Part shown: one piece after another, positions 39,306 through 48,694 of the stretch
How the letters are laid out: each line of letters starts with the position of its first letter
Numbering within the stretch: the first letter of the stretch is position 1
Source: Wolbachia pipientis
Lineage (GTDB): Bacteria > Pseudomonadota > Alphaproteobacteria > Rickettsiales > Anaplasmataceae
Reading direction: 5' to 3'
DNA length: 64,000 bases
Assembly (NCBI GenBank): GCA_023052945.1
Contig: CP095495.1
Span: 1,488,001 to 1,552,000, forward strand
Notes under the pieces: generated by a model
What the model was told of the DNA's origin: nothing
The model's database searches: none
What the model saw: only the letters and a program-made list of their open reading frames with translations
Program-made: the position numbers and the translations under genes

Positions 39306-39752
39306 TTATGCAGCATTTTTGTCTTTATCATCTTTTCCCTTTTTACTTTCCTCTGGTGGTTGATTTTTATTCTTTTCATCACTCTTTTCGATTTTGCCTT
39401 TTTCAATTGGTTTAGCTGCCACTTTTTGAGTTTCTTTGTTTAAAACTTCAGATATAGCGGACTTTAGGACTTTCACCTCAACTTTTGGTGCTATTTCTAT
39501 TATAAATTGTGCATTTGCCTCATCAACTTTATTAACTTCACCTATTATCCCGCCAGAAGTAATGACTGTATCACCACGCTTTATTTGATCTATCATCTTT
39601 CTATGTTCTTTTAGTTTTTTGTGTTGTGGACGAATAATGAGAAAATAAAATACCACAAATATTAAAATCAATGGAATAAAACTAGCAGAAGATGCGCCGA
39701 TACTTGATGCATTGCTAGTTGCATCTGCTGCAAAAACTTCAGAAATGAGCAT
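39306..39752 (-). CDS. yajC: Preprotein translocase subunit YajC
   Basis: YajC associates with SecDF. The protein has one membrane span (PLILIFVVFYFLIIRPQHKK, the family signature) and the domain IKRGDTVITSGGIIGEVNKV. At 148 residues it is longer than the usual about 110. The excess is a highly charged Lys/Glu C-terminal tail with low complexity (EKSDEKNKNQPPEESKKGKD). The glmS start lies 32 bases downstream. Confidence 0.93.
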   Translation of the reverse strand: MLISEVFAADATSNASSIGASSASFIPLILIFVVFYFLIIRPQHKKLKEHRKMIDQIKRGDTVITSGGIIGEVNKVDEANAQFIIEIAPKVEVKVLKSAISEVLNKETQKVAAKPIEKGKIEKSDEKNKNQPPEESKKGKDDKDKNAA

Positions 39753-39884
39753 ATTTAATCCTAATTGTTAATGATAAAAATAAACCTATTTAAGTATTAA
39801 TTACAATACCATGCCATGTCAAGTCTGGTGAAAACGTTTCTAAATACCGGTTGCGGATTTTAGATTATGCTAAAACCAGTATGG

Positions 39885-39958
39885 CGGGAGTGATGAGACT
39901 TGAACTCACGACCTCATGCGTGACAGGCATGCGCTCTAACCAACTGAGCTACACCCCC
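39885..39958 (-). tRNA. tRNA-Asp (GTC)
   Basis: On the minus strand GGGGGTG pairs with CACTCCC for the acceptor. The D arm is AGCTCAGTTGGTTAGAGC, the anticodon loop CTGTCAC gives anticodon GTC, and the T arm is GAGTTCAAGTC. CCA is encoded at 39882-39884. Confidence 0.95.
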
Positions 39959-40148
39959 CTAATTTCTTTTTAGCGTTTTCGGGCTTCGACTTTAAAGCTA
40001 ATAAACATGTTGCCCTTTGTCAATATTTTTTGTTTGCGCTTTGCTGTCTTTTCTATTACTATGTAAATAATTTAATTTCACACATGGCTTGTACAAGTAG
40101 TCCCATTAGGGTTATGCCATGGAAGATAAACTATTTGGAGGAATAAAT

Positions 40149-40997
40149 ATGGCAAGTTTGCCTGAAGTCACTGTGCGTGATTTAGCCGAATCTGGTGTAC
40201 ATTTTGGTCACAAAATTAGTCGCTGGAACGCAAAAATGGCTCCATACATATATGGAGTGCATCAAGAAAATCGTATACATATAATTGACTTGCGAAAAAC
40301 ATTACCATTGCTACAGGTGGCCATGAAGGCTTTATATGACGTTGCATCTCAAGGTGGTCGCATTCTATTTGTTGGTACAAAGTTTCAAGCTTTTGATATT
40401 ATTGCAAGTGAAGCGATTCGTTGTGGTCAATATTATGTGAATCATCGATGGCTTGGTGGTATGCTTACTAATTGGGGCACTGTTTCTTCTTCGATAAAAA
40501 CCTTGATGCAATATGAGAAAATATTAAATGACGAGGATAGCATTTTAACAAAGAAAGAATTGGGGAACATTGAAAAGAAAAAGCAAAAGCTTGATAAGGC
40601 GCTTGGTGGTATTAGAGAAATGGGAGCAATTCCTGATATCTTATTCATCGTTGATACTAATAAAGAGCATATTGCGGTTAAGGAGGCTAAAAAGTTAGGA
40701 ATCCCAATAGTTGCAATACTTGATACTAATTCTGATCCAGATGATATTACTTATCTAATACCTGGAAATGATGACTCAAGAAAATCAATAGAGCTCTATT
40801 GTAAATTAGCTACCGACTCTATATTAGCTGGAATAGAGTCTAGTCTAGCAAGATCTGGAGTTAAGATTGATAACATAAAAGGTGATGAGTTTATTCAAGA
40901 AAAAGAAGATAGTATTGTGCAAACTAAAAGGAAACGTAGTAAAGTTTACAAAGAAGAAGAAAGGGAGGTAGTAACAAATGAAGATGAATCCAGATAA
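40149..40997 (+). CDS. rpsB: 30S ribosomal protein S2
   Basis: The start at ATG 40149 ([16 protein letters not shown]) is chosen because GGAGGAATAAAT precedes it. An upstream in-frame ATG at 40119 would add ten residues not typical of S2. Conserved elements are [33 protein letters not shown] and [19 protein letters not shown]. The C-terminus has an extra charged tail ([16 protein letters not shown]). It overlaps tsf by 20 bases. Confidence 0.97.
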   Translation: MASLPEVTVRDLAESGVHFGHKISRWNAKMAPYIYGVHQENRIHIIDLRKTLPLLQVAMKALYDVASQGGRILFVGTKFQAFDIIASEAIRCGQYYVNHRWLGGMLTNWGTVSSSIKTLMQYEKILNDEDSILTKKELGNIEKKKQKLDKALGGIREMGAIPDILFIVDTNKEHIAVKEAKKLGIPIVAILDTNSDPDDITYLIPGNDDSRKSIELYCKLATDSILAGIESSLARSGVKIDNIKGDEFIQEKEDSIVQTKRKRSKVYKEEEREVVTNEDESR

Positions 40998-41838
40998 TAT
41001 AAGGGAATTACGTGATAGGACAGGGCTTGGCTTAAGTGACTGTAAAAAAGCATTAGAAGAATGTGATGGTGACATCAAGAAAGCCGTTGATAAGTTGCGT
41101 ACAATAGGTCTTGCTAAAGCTGACAAAAAATCTGATAGAGTAGCTTCAGATGGGCTCGTTGCTATGTGTTTGACTGAAAATTATGGTGCATTGGTTGAAC
41201 TCAATTGCGAAACCGATTTTGTTGCAAGGAATGAGAAATTTATAGAGTTAGTTTCAAATTTAGCATCAATTGCTCATCAAGAACGCTGTATCAGTGTTGA
41301 TGAGTTAAAAAATGCCAAGTATGAAAGCATTGGCACAGTGCAGGAAGCTATTATGAATGGTACGTCAGTTCTTGGTGAAAAGTTAGAGTTAAGCAAGCTT
41401 TGTTACCTAGAGACTAAGGATGGAGTTGTTGCTGGTTATGTACACGGTGATGTACGTGGTTTAGGTAAAACTGGCGCTTTAGTTGCATTGCAATCACCCG
41501 GTGATAAGGCAAAGTTACAGGAAATTGGAAAACAAATAGCGATGCACATAGTTGCTATGAAGCCTGAAGCTTTGTCTATAGATGATTTAGATCAAATGAA
41601 GTTGAAAAATGAACGTTCTATAATTGAAGAGCAAGTAAGGAGCTTAAATAAACCTGAAGAAGTAGCAAAAAAAATAGTAGATGGACGAATGGCTAAGTAC
41701 TATGAAGAAGTTGTTTTACTAGAACAAAAGTTCATAAAAGATGATAAAATGAAGATTTCTGATTTTATAAAATCAAGCGAGGTGAGTGCTATTAAATTAT
41801 CTGATTACAAGTTACTTGTTTTGGGCAGTGCAAACTAA
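40978..41838 (+). CDS. tsf: Elongation factor Ts
   Basis: EF-Ts recycles EF-Tu-GDP. The 286-residue protein has the N-terminal UBA-like domain [20 protein letters not shown] and the core [16 protein letters not shown], followed by the dimer-forming core. The start overlaps the end of rpsB, with GGGAGG upstream inside rpsB. It is the second gene of rpsB-tsf-pyrH-frr. Confidence 0.97.
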   Translation: MKMNPDNIRELRDRTGLGLSDCKKALEECDGDIKKAVDKLRTIGLAKADKKSDRVASDGLVAMCLTENYGALVELNCETDFVARNEKFIELVSNLASIAHQERCISVDELKNAKYESIGTVQEAIMNGTSVLGEKLELSKLCYLETKDGVVAGYVHGDVRGLGKTGALVALQSPGDKAKLQEIGKQIAMHIVAMKPEALSIDDLDQMKLKNERSIIEEQVRSLNKPEEVAKKIVDGRMAKYYEEVVLLEQKFIKDDKMKISDFIKSSEVSAIKLSDYKLLVLGSAN

Positions 41839-41848
41839 ATGGCAAGAA

Positions 41849-42583
41849 ATGTCTTCCTTAGCAGATAAAGTAAAATACTCTAGAGTGTTATTGAAGATCT
41901 CTGGTGAAGCTTTGATGGGGTCACAGTCTTTTGGCCATGATATGGGAATAATAAGCCAATTATGCAAAGATATAGCTGATGTTAACAGGCTTGGAGTTCA
42001 GGTATGTATTGTTGTTGGTGGTGGTAATATCTTTCGTGGCGCATCTGCGTCTTTAAGTGGCTGTGAAAGAGCAAGCAGTGATTATATTGGAATGCTTGCA
42101 ACTATAATCAATGCTTTAATTTTACAAAACTTTTTAGAAAAAAATTTAGTAGCTTCTAGGGTATTATCTGCAATACCCATGGCCACTGTATGTGAACCTT
42201 ACATAAGAAGGAAAGCTATTCGTCATTTAGAAAAAGGTAGAGTGGTAATTTTTGCAGCAGGCACAGGCAACCCATTTTTTACTACAGATACAGCTGCAGC
42301 CTTACGTGCTGTTGAAATGAATTGTGATGTTATTCTAAAGGGTACACAAGTAAATGGTGTATACTCCGCTGATCCGAAAAAAAATGAGGATGCTGTAATG
42401 TATGATAGGCTTTCTTACACGGATTTATTGACTCGTGATTTAAAAGTTATGGATGCATCAGCAATTTCACTTGCTCGTGAGAATTCTATTCCAATTATAG
42501 TTTTTTCTTTGAAGGGAGAAAAAATAGTCAATATTATTAAGGGTCAAGGTACTTATACTATAGTTTCAGATTGTAAACAGTAG
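41849..42583 (+). CDS. pyrH: Uridylate kinase
   Basis: PyrH phosphorylates UMP to UDP. I place the start at ATG 41849 ([18 protein letters not shown]), giving 244 residues. An earlier in-frame ATG at 41786 lies inside tsf and adds a non-conserved stretch. Motifs are [43 protein letters not shown] and [13 protein letters not shown]. Confidence 0.96.
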   Translation: MSSLADKVKYSRVLLKISGEALMGSQSFGHDMGIISQLCKDIADVNRLGVQVCIVVGGGNIFRGASASLSGCERASSDYIGMLATIINALILQNFLEKNLVASRVLSAIPMATVCEPYIRRKAIRHLEKGRVVIFAAGTGNPFFTTDTAAALRAVEMNCDVILKGTQVNGVYSADPKKNEDAVMYDRLSYTDLLTRDLKVMDASAISLARENSIPIIVFSLKGEKIVNIIKGQGTYTIVSDCKQ

Positions 42584-42590
42584 GTAATTT

Positions 42591-43148
42591 ATGTTAAATG
42601 AAATAAAAGCTAAAACAAAAGAAAGAATGCTAAAAACTATTCAGTCCTTTCATGGTGATATTAAAGGCGTACGCACTGGTAGAGCTAGCGCATCGTTGCT
42701 TGATGGTATAGTTGTAAATATCTATGGTGGACATCAAAAGTTAAATCAGGTTGCAGGCGTTTCAGTTATAGATAACAAAACCCTATCAATTAAAGTTTGG
42801 GATATTAATGTTGTAGGTGAAGTGAAAAATGCTATATTAAATGCCAACTTGAATTTAAATCCTGTTGTTGAGGGCAATACCATACGTATAGCTCTTCCGG
42901 ATTTAACACAAGAAACCCGTGAAAAATTAGTAAAATTATTGCATCAGTTTTCTGAAAATGCGCGGATTGCCATCAGAAATATACGCAGAGATGTTATGGA
43001 AGAAATAGAGAAAATGAAGGGAAATAAGGAGATCTCAGAAGATGATTTTCATGGTGCTAAGAAGGAAATACAAAATACTACTGATGATAATATAAAAAAG
43101 ATTGATGGTGAATTGTCCATCAAAGAAAAGGATATATTGCATCACTAA
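42591..43148 (+). CDS. frr: Ribosome recycling factor
   Basis: RRF splits post-termination ribosomes with EF-G. The 185 residues match the family length, with GVRTGRASASLLDGIVVNIY, NLNPVVEGNTIRIALPDLTQ and RIAIRNIRRDVMEEIEKM. It follows pyrH by 7 bases, in the conserved order. Confidence 0.97.
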   Translation: MLNEIKAKTKERMLKTIQSFHGDIKGVRTGRASASLLDGIVVNIYGGHQKLNQVAGVSVIDNKTLSIKVWDINVVGEVKNAILNANLNLNPVVEGNTIRIALPDLTQETREKLVKLLHQFSENARIAIRNIRRDVMEEIEKMKGNKEISEDDFHGAKKEIQNTTDDNIKKIDGELSIKEKDILHH

Positions 43149-43220
43149 GGTAATATGAAAGAAACCTTCAGTAGTGAAAAAGAAAAAATTACATGCAAGG
43201 GTGTCATGGAGGTAGCAGGC

Positions 43221-43514
43221 ACACAACCGTATGAACGTTGCAATATTGCACAATATTATACAGTAAATGATGTCATTCCAGTGTTCTCTTTCATGTCATC
43301 CCAGTGCCTTTTTTCCCTGTCATCCCAGTGCGTGACACTGGGATCCATCTTATTTTCATCATGGACATTATATGCTCTAAGAATCTGTTGTTCATTGCAT
43401 AATTTGCAAATATTTTTATACTTAGATCCCAGTGTCACGCACTGGGATGACAGGAAAAAGGGCTACTGGGATGACACCTTTCAAGTGTCCCAAATCACAA
43501 TGTTTGCACAGTTA
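43221..43514. repeat. MITE-like composite palindrome, copy 3
   Basis: Outer arms ACACAACCGTATGAACGTTG and CACAATGTTTGCACAGTTAT are degenerate versions of those at 24079 and 35371. Inside are several GTCATCCCAGTG/CACTGGGATGAC hairpins. It fills the gene-free gap between frr and uppS (43149-43560), in which I see no gene. Confidence 0.6.
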
Positions 43515-43560
43515 TATGTCAAGTACTGGAATGATATCGAGTAGTTTAGATGAACTTTAA

Positions 43561-44256
43561 ATGTTGAATCAAGAATCTTTACCGAAACATTTAGCAATTA
43601 TTATGGATGGTAATGGTAGATGGGCGAACAATCAAGGAAAGGTAAAAATTGATGGTTATAAAAAGGGCAGTGAAGTTGCATACGATATTGCCAAGTATTG
43701 TACGGACCTAACCATACCCTACTTAACTTTGTATGCATTCTCTATGGAGAATTGGCTTAGACCTAAAAACGAAACTGACTGTCTATTTGATTTATTTTAC
43801 TCCGTTTTAACTAATGAAGATAAAGTCAATTTCATTTGTAACTGTAACATTAAGTTGAATTTTATTGGCAATTTAAGTCTGTTATCCAGTAAAATATTGG
43901 ATCAAATTAAAAAAGCAGAAGAAATGACACATAAGAACGATGGGTTATTACTCACTGTGGCAGTCAGTTATGGAGCAAAGCAAGAAATTACACAAGCTAT
44001 AAGCAATATTATAAAAGAAAATATTGCTTATGTATCAGAAGAGGAATTTGAAAAATTTCTATATACTAAAGATTTGCCAAAATTGGATTTATTAATTCGC
44101 ACTGGTGGCGAAAAAAGATTAAGCAATTTTTTATTATGGCAAGCAGCTTATGCTGAATTATATTTTTGTGATACTTTATGGCCTGATTTTTCTTGTCAAG
44201 ATTTGAGCAAAGCATTAGAAGATTATACAAAAAGAGAGAAAAAATATGGTAGATAA
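43561..44256 (+). CDS. uppS: Isoprenyl (undecaprenyl) diphosphate synthase
   Basis: UppS builds the C55 carrier for lipid II by cis-condensation of IPP. The 231-residue protein has AIIMDGNGRWA (catalytic Asp), LTLYAFSMENWLRP and LLIRTGGEKRLSNFLLWQAA, then AELYFCDTLWPDF. It overlaps cdsA by 11 bases. Confidence 0.96.
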   Translation: MLNQESLPKHLAIIMDGNGRWANNQGKVKIDGYKKGSEVAYDIAKYCTDLTIPYLTLYAFSMENWLRPKNETDCLFDLFYSVLTNEDKVNFICNCNIKLNFIGNLSLLSSKILDQIKKAEEMTHKNDGLLLTVAVSYGAKQEITQAISNIIKENIAYVSEEEFEKFLYTKDLPKLDLLIRTGGEKRLSNFLLWQAAYAELYFCDTLWPDFSCQDLSKALEDYTKREKKYGR

Positions 44257-44872
44257 TAATTTTATAGTCAGAATATTGTCCTCAATAATAATATTATTTA
44301 TATTTTCTTTTGCTACATATTTCAGTGATTTATCGTTTTACCTATTAATTTTTTCGATAGCAGTTTTATCTTCTTTTGAATGGTATAATCTAACCCAAGG
44401 AAACAAAATTTTATACGTTTTTGCATTATTATTAATTGCGCTACCAAGCGCCTCATTAATATATTTATATAATCTACCACAGGGAAAATATGCATTAGTA
44501 TGGTTCGTCTTAACCATTTGGGGAATTGATGTTACTGCCTACCTGTTTGGCAAGAATTTTGGTGGAGCTAAAATTTGCCCAATTCTTAGCCCTGGAAAAA
44601 CTTGGACAGGACTTCTTGGTGCAATCTTAGCTGGAGTAGTGTGCACAATTTTTGGATCAATATTTTTTGGTCTATTTTCAATTCTTTATTCTCCAATCAT
44701 TGGCCTTGCAATCGCTATTCTAGCGCAACTTGGCGATTTCACTGAGTCGCTTGTTAAAAGAGCTTACGGTGTTAAAGATAGTGGAAGTATGATACCTGGC
44801 CATGGAGGAGTGCTCGATCGTATGGATAGTTTCATTTTTACTGCCCCTCTTATTGCCATTTACATAAGCTAA
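44246..44872 (+). CDS. cdsA: Phosphatidate cytidylyltransferase
   Basis: CdsA makes CDP-diacylglycerol for phospholipid synthesis. The 208-residue membrane protein has the signature near the end, KDSGSMIPGHGGVLDRMDS, plus ISPGKTWTG-like LSPGKTWTGLLGA and GDFTESLVKR. It is shorter than many CdsA proteins, mainly by fewer N-terminal spans, as in other Rickettsiales. The uppS-cdsA order is conventional. Confidence 0.94.
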   Translation: MVDNNFIVRILSSIIILFIFSFATYFSDLSFYLLIFSIAVLSSFEWYNLTQGNKILYVFALLLIALPSASLIYLYNLPQGKYALVWFVLTIWGIDVTAYLFGKNFGGAKICPILSPGKTWTGLLGAILAGVVCTIFGSIFFGLFSILYSPIIGLAIAILAQLGDFTESLVKRAYGVKDSGSMIPGHGGVLDRMDSFIFTAPLIAIYIS

Positions 44873-44896
44873 GTCTGCAGAAGAAATAAAGTGCCA

Positions 44897-45088
44897 TTAG
44901 AGTTCATCCCTAGTCAGCTCCCCAACCGCTTCTACAGTACAGTCATGGACAAACGTCTTTTCACAATAAGGGCAGGCTATTTCCTCTTCTTCTCCCATAT
45001 CTAAATATATTAATGGATGGCCGGAACCCTCATCATTCTCATCACCATGACAACAAACTTTTCTATTATTAACCCTCACTTTTGACAT
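44897..45088 (-). CDS. CHCC-type zinc-finger protein
   Basis: The 63-residue protein has the zf-CHCC arrangement: VCCHG, then GHPLIYLDMGEEEEIACPYC and EKTFVHDC. Cys, His, Cys and Cys form the presumed zinc site. The family includes the mitochondrial complex I assembly subunit NDUFS6 and small alphaproteobacterial proteins. A role with complex I is inferred from the family. Confidence 0.88.
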   Translation of the reverse strand: MSKVRVNNRKVCCHGDENDEGSGHPLIYLDMGEEEEIACPYCEKTFVHDCTVEAVGELTRDEL

Positions 45089-45156
45089 GCTACTCCTTTA
45101 GCTTATAATATTTTATATATTGAATATACCCATCCAGAAATAAAAAACAACAAGCA

Positions 45157-45663
45157 CTATTCTCCATTTTTTATCCTATTCAGGTTAATCAATTCGTTTT
45201 GAACGCCTTTTGATACAAATTTGCTAACATCTTCCCCTAATCTTGCTATTTCCTTTACAAAACTTGATGAGATAAATTGAGTATCTTCAGAAGCAGGAAG
45301 AAATATGGTTTCGATTTCAGGAAGAAGTTTATAATTTACCCAACTCATTTGAAACTCGTAATCAAAATCCGATACTGCTCTGAGTCCCCTTATAATAACA
45401 GAAGCATTCTGCTCTTTGGCAAACTTCACTAGCAACCCATTAAAAGATATAACATCTGCATCAATTCCTAGCCCTTTGATTTCACTTTCAGCCATGCTTG
45501 TGCGTAGCTTTGTGTCAAAGGCAATATGCTTATTAACGTTTTCTGCAACTCCTATTATTAATTTATCGACTAGTTTACACGCTCTTTTGATTATGTCAAT
45601 ATGCCCAAAAGTTATAGGGTCAAATGTGCCAGGGTAGATTCCTATTCTGTTATTAATGTTCAT
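45157..45663 (-). CDS. coaD: Phosphopantetheine adenylyltransferase
   Basis: CoaD makes dephospho-CoA from 4'-phosphopantetheine and ATP. The 168-residue protein has GIYPGTFDPITFGHIDII (the T/HxGH nucleotidyl-transfer motif), VIIRGLRAVSDFDYEFQM and FISSSFVKEIARLG. Length is normal. Confidence 0.96.
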   Translation of the reverse strand: MNINNRIGIYPGTFDPITFGHIDIIKRACKLVDKLIIGVAENVNKHIAFDTKLRTSMAESEIKGLGIDADVISFNGLLVKFAKEQNASVIIRGLRAVSDFDYEFQMSWVNYKLLPEIETIFLPASEDTQFISSSFVKEIARLGEDVSKFVSKGVQNELINLNRIKNGE

Positions 45664-45744
45664 CCTTTATTTTTATATAAACTACTTTAAAAACTTTTGA
45701 TAGACATAATAACATTTTTTATCTAAAAATGAAAGTATACAGTT

Positions 45745-45817
45745 GGCCTGATAGCTCAGTTGGTAGAGCAAAGGACTGAAAATCCTTGTGTCGCTGGTTC
45801 GATTCCTGCTCAGGCCA
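45745..45817 (+). tRNA. tRNA-Phe (GAA)
   Basis: GGCCTGA pairs with TCAGGCC. The D arm is AGCTCAGTTGGTAGAGC, the loop CTGAAAA gives anticodon GAA, and the T arm is CTGGTTCGATTCC. The 3' CCA is not encoded (ACTT follows), unlike the tRNA-Ile and tRNA-Asp genes here. Confidence 0.95.
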
Positions 45818-45887
45818 CTTTCTCTTTCGTGGCAAACTTGCCTTTTTGTTATAAAATACTCTATATCATAATATAAATATTAGGGAG

Positions 45888-46892
45888 ATGGTATATAAAT
45901 ATTATAATAAAGTATTTAAGATCTTATTAACTATAGTTCTATTATTAAGCAATATTACTTATGCTGGCGTTAGTAAAAAACCGGCATCTCAACATGTAAC
46001 CAGAAAAGAAGAACCAGCGTCAACTGTCTTGACGGCAGAAAATACAGTAAATAATGACGTAGTTGTTGGTTTGTTGAAAACGGAAGAAGCACATGAACTT
46101 GGGCTATCTCAAAATATCTATGAGATGTTTAATAACTTTGGGGTTAAGACTGTACTGATTGATTATAATAAGATAATTAGCCTTAAAAAAATTCAGACAG
46201 AGTCACTTAATCTCGCAAAACAAGATGAAACATTGGCAAAAAAGCTAACATTAGACCGAATAAAAGTTGAAGTTGCACAATTCATTAAAGAGCACAAAAT
46301 AAATAGGATATTTATTCCGGATAATTTACATTCAGCACCCACTCCTTATCGCCAGCTTGTTACTGAAGCAATTGTAAAAATAGTTGATGATAACCCTGCA
46401 ATTCATTTACTTGGCATATGTGAAGGCATAATGAATGCAAAGAGAATTGAAGTAGTGAGTGTTGTGAGTGATGAAGAGAAGCAAAGATCTCATTTAAAAT
46501 CAACACCTAATCCACAGAAAGAGGATGTACCTCTCCAGCAGATAAAGATCGTTCCAAATAGTCGTTTAGCAGAAGTAGTAGCCAAATTCCTAATACCTAA
46601 TGAAAATGGCTGGTTTTCAACATATTTTCCAGATGCTCATTCAGGGGCAGTAAGTAATACACCAGAAAATAGAAGAAAATTGGAGTTACTTGGATATAAA
46701 GTTGCAGCATTTTCCAGTGAGGGGGTAATAGAGGCTATTGAAGATAAGCATGGTAATGTTCACTTTCAAAGTCATCCAGAAGCCCTTGTTGTGAAGTCAG
46801 ATAAAAACCTCTATTTATCAAATCACAAGGAACGTCAAGTGTCTACACTAGTTGCTATAGCGATTATGAATGATTTTCTTTATCGTGCTTAA
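45888..46892 (+). CDS. Secreted class I glutamine amidotransferase-like hydrolase
   Basis: The 334-residue product begins with a signal peptide (KILLTIVLLLSNITYA), so it is likely periplasmic or exported. The rest has a class I GATase/gamma-glutamyl-hydrolase fold. The nucleophile elbow is HLLGICEGIM with Cys178, and the late HFQSHPEAL supplies His296 and Glu298. In family members this triad hydrolyses gamma-glutamyl bonds. A substrate is not evident. A loop around 200-215 is low in conservation. Export of such an enzyme is unusual and points to a cell-wall or host-directed substrate, by inference only. Confidence 0.8.
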   Translation: MVYKYYNKVFKILLTIVLLLSNITYAGVSKKPASQHVTRKEEPASTVLTAENTVNNDVVVGLLKTEEAHELGLSQNIYEMFNNFGVKTVLIDYNKIISLKKIQTESLNLAKQDETLAKKLTLDRIKVEVAQFIKEHKINRIFIPDNLHSAPTPYRQLVTEAIVKIVDDNPAIHLLGICEGIMNAKRIEVVSVVSDEEKQRSHLKSTPNPQKEDVPLQQIKIVPNSRLAEVVAKFLIPNENGWFSTYFPDAHSGAVSNTPENRRKLELLGYKVAAFSSEGVIEAIEDKHGNVHFQSHPEALVVKSDKNLYLSNHKERQVSTLVAIAIMNDFLYRA

Positions 46893-46903
46893 TGTGTATT
46901 AAA

Positions 46904-48081
46904 TAAGACTTGATCTGACACTTTAAAAAAGTAAGTTATAAAATAATAAAAGAAAGGAGTGTTAGAAATGAGTACAATACAAACAAAAATACTAAAACCA
47001 AAGCTAGGGTTATTAGAACTAGCAAAACAACTAGGAAATGTATCTCAAGCATGTAAAGTGATGGGATACTCAAGAGATACATTTTATCGATTTAAGGAGT
47101 TATATGAAAATGGAGGAGAGGAAGCATTACATGAAATAAGTAAGAAAAAACCGCTATTAGCGAACAGAGTTTCCGATAATATAGAAAGAACAGTGATTGG
47201 TATAGCAACAGAATTTCCAGCATATGGGCAAGAAAGAGCTGCAAATGAACTGAGAAAAAGAGGTATAATAATTTCTCAGGGAGGAGTAAGGTCTGTATGG
47301 CTAAGAAATGACCTTGAAACTCTCAAAAAGAGACTTAAAGCACTAGAGACAAAAGTAGCTCAAGACGGAATCATTTTAACTGAAGAACAACTTGCAGCTT
47401 TAGAAAAAATGAAAGAACAAAAGGAAGCTCATGGTGAAATTGAGACGCAACATCCAGGTTATTTGGGTTCTCAAGATACCTATTATGTGGGCAATATCAA
47501 AGGTATAGGGCGAATTTATCAGCAGACTTTTGTTGACACTTATTCCAGGGTTGCAATGGTTAAACTTTACACGGACAGAACAGCTATTACAGCTGAAGAT
47601 CTTCTCAATGATAGGGTTATTCCATTTTTTGATGAGCAGAAAATTCCATTATTACGCATTCTAACTGATAGGGGTACGGAATATTGTGGCAAGCCAGAAA
47701 ATCACGCTTATCAGCTATATTTGGGAATCGAAAATATCGACCATTCTAGAACCAAAGCCAACTCTCCACAAACTAATGGCATATGTGAAAGATTTCATAG
47801 AACTATGCAAGATGAGTGTTACAATATTATCTTTAGAAAGAAAATCTACAATTCTTTGGAAGATCTACAGATTGATGTTGATTGTTGGTTGCATTCTTAT
47901 AATGATACAAGACCTCACTCTGGTAAGTACTGCTATGGAAAAACACCTATGCAGACTTTTCTTGATAGCAAACATATTGCTTTTCAGAAAAATATTAGTA
48001 GCATTAAACAAGAGACTGATATTAGTTTTAACTACCTCAATTCTTCTGTCAGTTAATTCTTGTCTGTCAGATTAAGTCTTA
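46904..48081 (+). mobile_element. IS481-family element, apparently intact
   Basis: The ends are TAAGACTTGATCTGACA and TGTCAGATTAAGTCTTA, inverted repeats with one mismatch over 17 bases, 1178 bases apart. One full transposase gene lies inside. No target duplication is visible, because the right side is directly followed by a truncated IS5. The insertion or a later deletion probably removed that IS5 end. Confidence 0.85.
46959..48056 (+). CDS. IS481-family transposase
   Basis: The 365-residue protein starts with an HTH (LAKQLGNVSQACKVMGYSRD), then has a second HTH-like part and an rve integrase core: QQTFVDTYSRVAMVKLY (first Asp), RILTDRGTEYCG (second Asp) and NSPQTNGICERFHRTMQDE (Glu). The frame starts at ATG 46959 or 46968. 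GGAG precedes MSTIQTK at 46968, which is the likelier start. Confidence 0.9.
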   Translation: MLEMSTIQTKILKPKLGLLELAKQLGNVSQACKVMGYSRDTFYRFKELYENGGEEALHEISKKKPLLANRVSDNIERTVIGIATEFPAYGQERAANELRKRGIIISQGGVRSVWLRNDLETLKKRLKALETKVAQDGIILTEEQLAALEKMKEQKEAHGEIETQHPGYLGSQDTYYVGNIKGIGRIYQQTFVDTYSRVAMVKLYTDRTAITAEDLLNDRVIPFFDEQKIPLLRILTDRGTEYCGKPENHAYQLYLGIENIDHSRTKANSPQTNGICERFHRTMQDECYNIIFRKKIYNSLEDLQIDVDCWLHSYNDTRPHSGKYCYGKTPMQTFLDSKHIAFQKNISSIKQETDISFNYLNSSVS

Positions 48082-48090
48082 TCTTTTACA

Positions 48091-48615
48091 CCTTATGCGG
48101 AAATCACTAATTCTACCACGGTATGACTTTGACACTGATAAAATTCTTCCTCCTTCTTCGATAATAATCTCAGTTTTCATAGTGTTGGTTCTTTTTTTTC
48201 CTGAATATGATTTCTTCCGTTTTTTACTATCTTCTGGTCTCTGTATTTGCTGTTCTGTAACATCAGCCAAAATCTTCAGTATTTTTTCTGGCGTCATACT
48301 TCTATCTTTTGTTATAGTCACTTTTTTGGCGAGTAATGGCTCTATTCTCTTAAGTAACCTACATACATTTGCGTTGTGTACATTGAATAGGCATCCTAAA
48401 AATCTATGTGTTATGTAAGTGCGATAGTACAAAATTACGCAAAACAACTTATCTTCCAGAGTTGGTAGTTTTGATCTTCTACCATGACACTTTTTCTGTT
48501 TTTCCTATCCAGACCTCACTTTTTCCACTACTTTTTCGAACTCCTCTATAGTTAAACCTGTTATATTACGAAAGTTTCTTGGGTATTTTTTCATATTATA
48601 GTAACTAAAGCTCAT
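48091..48615 (-). pseudogene. IS5 transposase fragment (copy H)
   Basis: Codons from ATG 48615 to FRIR, with one TAG; truncated before the second catalytic Asp. It cannot yield a functional transposase. Confidence 0.88.
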
Positions 48616-48694
48616 TTTTTTTTCTTACTTGATCTGCTTATTCTTCTTCTACCTCTCTCACATCATTTTTTCAATCACCTTTTTCAGCAGGTCT
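48091..48694 (-). mobile_element. IS5-family element, copy H (truncated)
   Basis: Only the 5' two thirds of the element remain (48091-48694). The half with the second Asp and the Glu is missing, and foreign bases begin at 48090. It has the shared TAG after VRSG and the eight-A junction. It is the counterpart of copy D in the inverted duplication. Confidence 0.9.

Noticed and set aside
43155-43544. A 129-codon plus-strand frame between frr and uppS
   Set aside because: Its sequence is made of the hairpin repeats of a MITE-like element, with no conserved domain.
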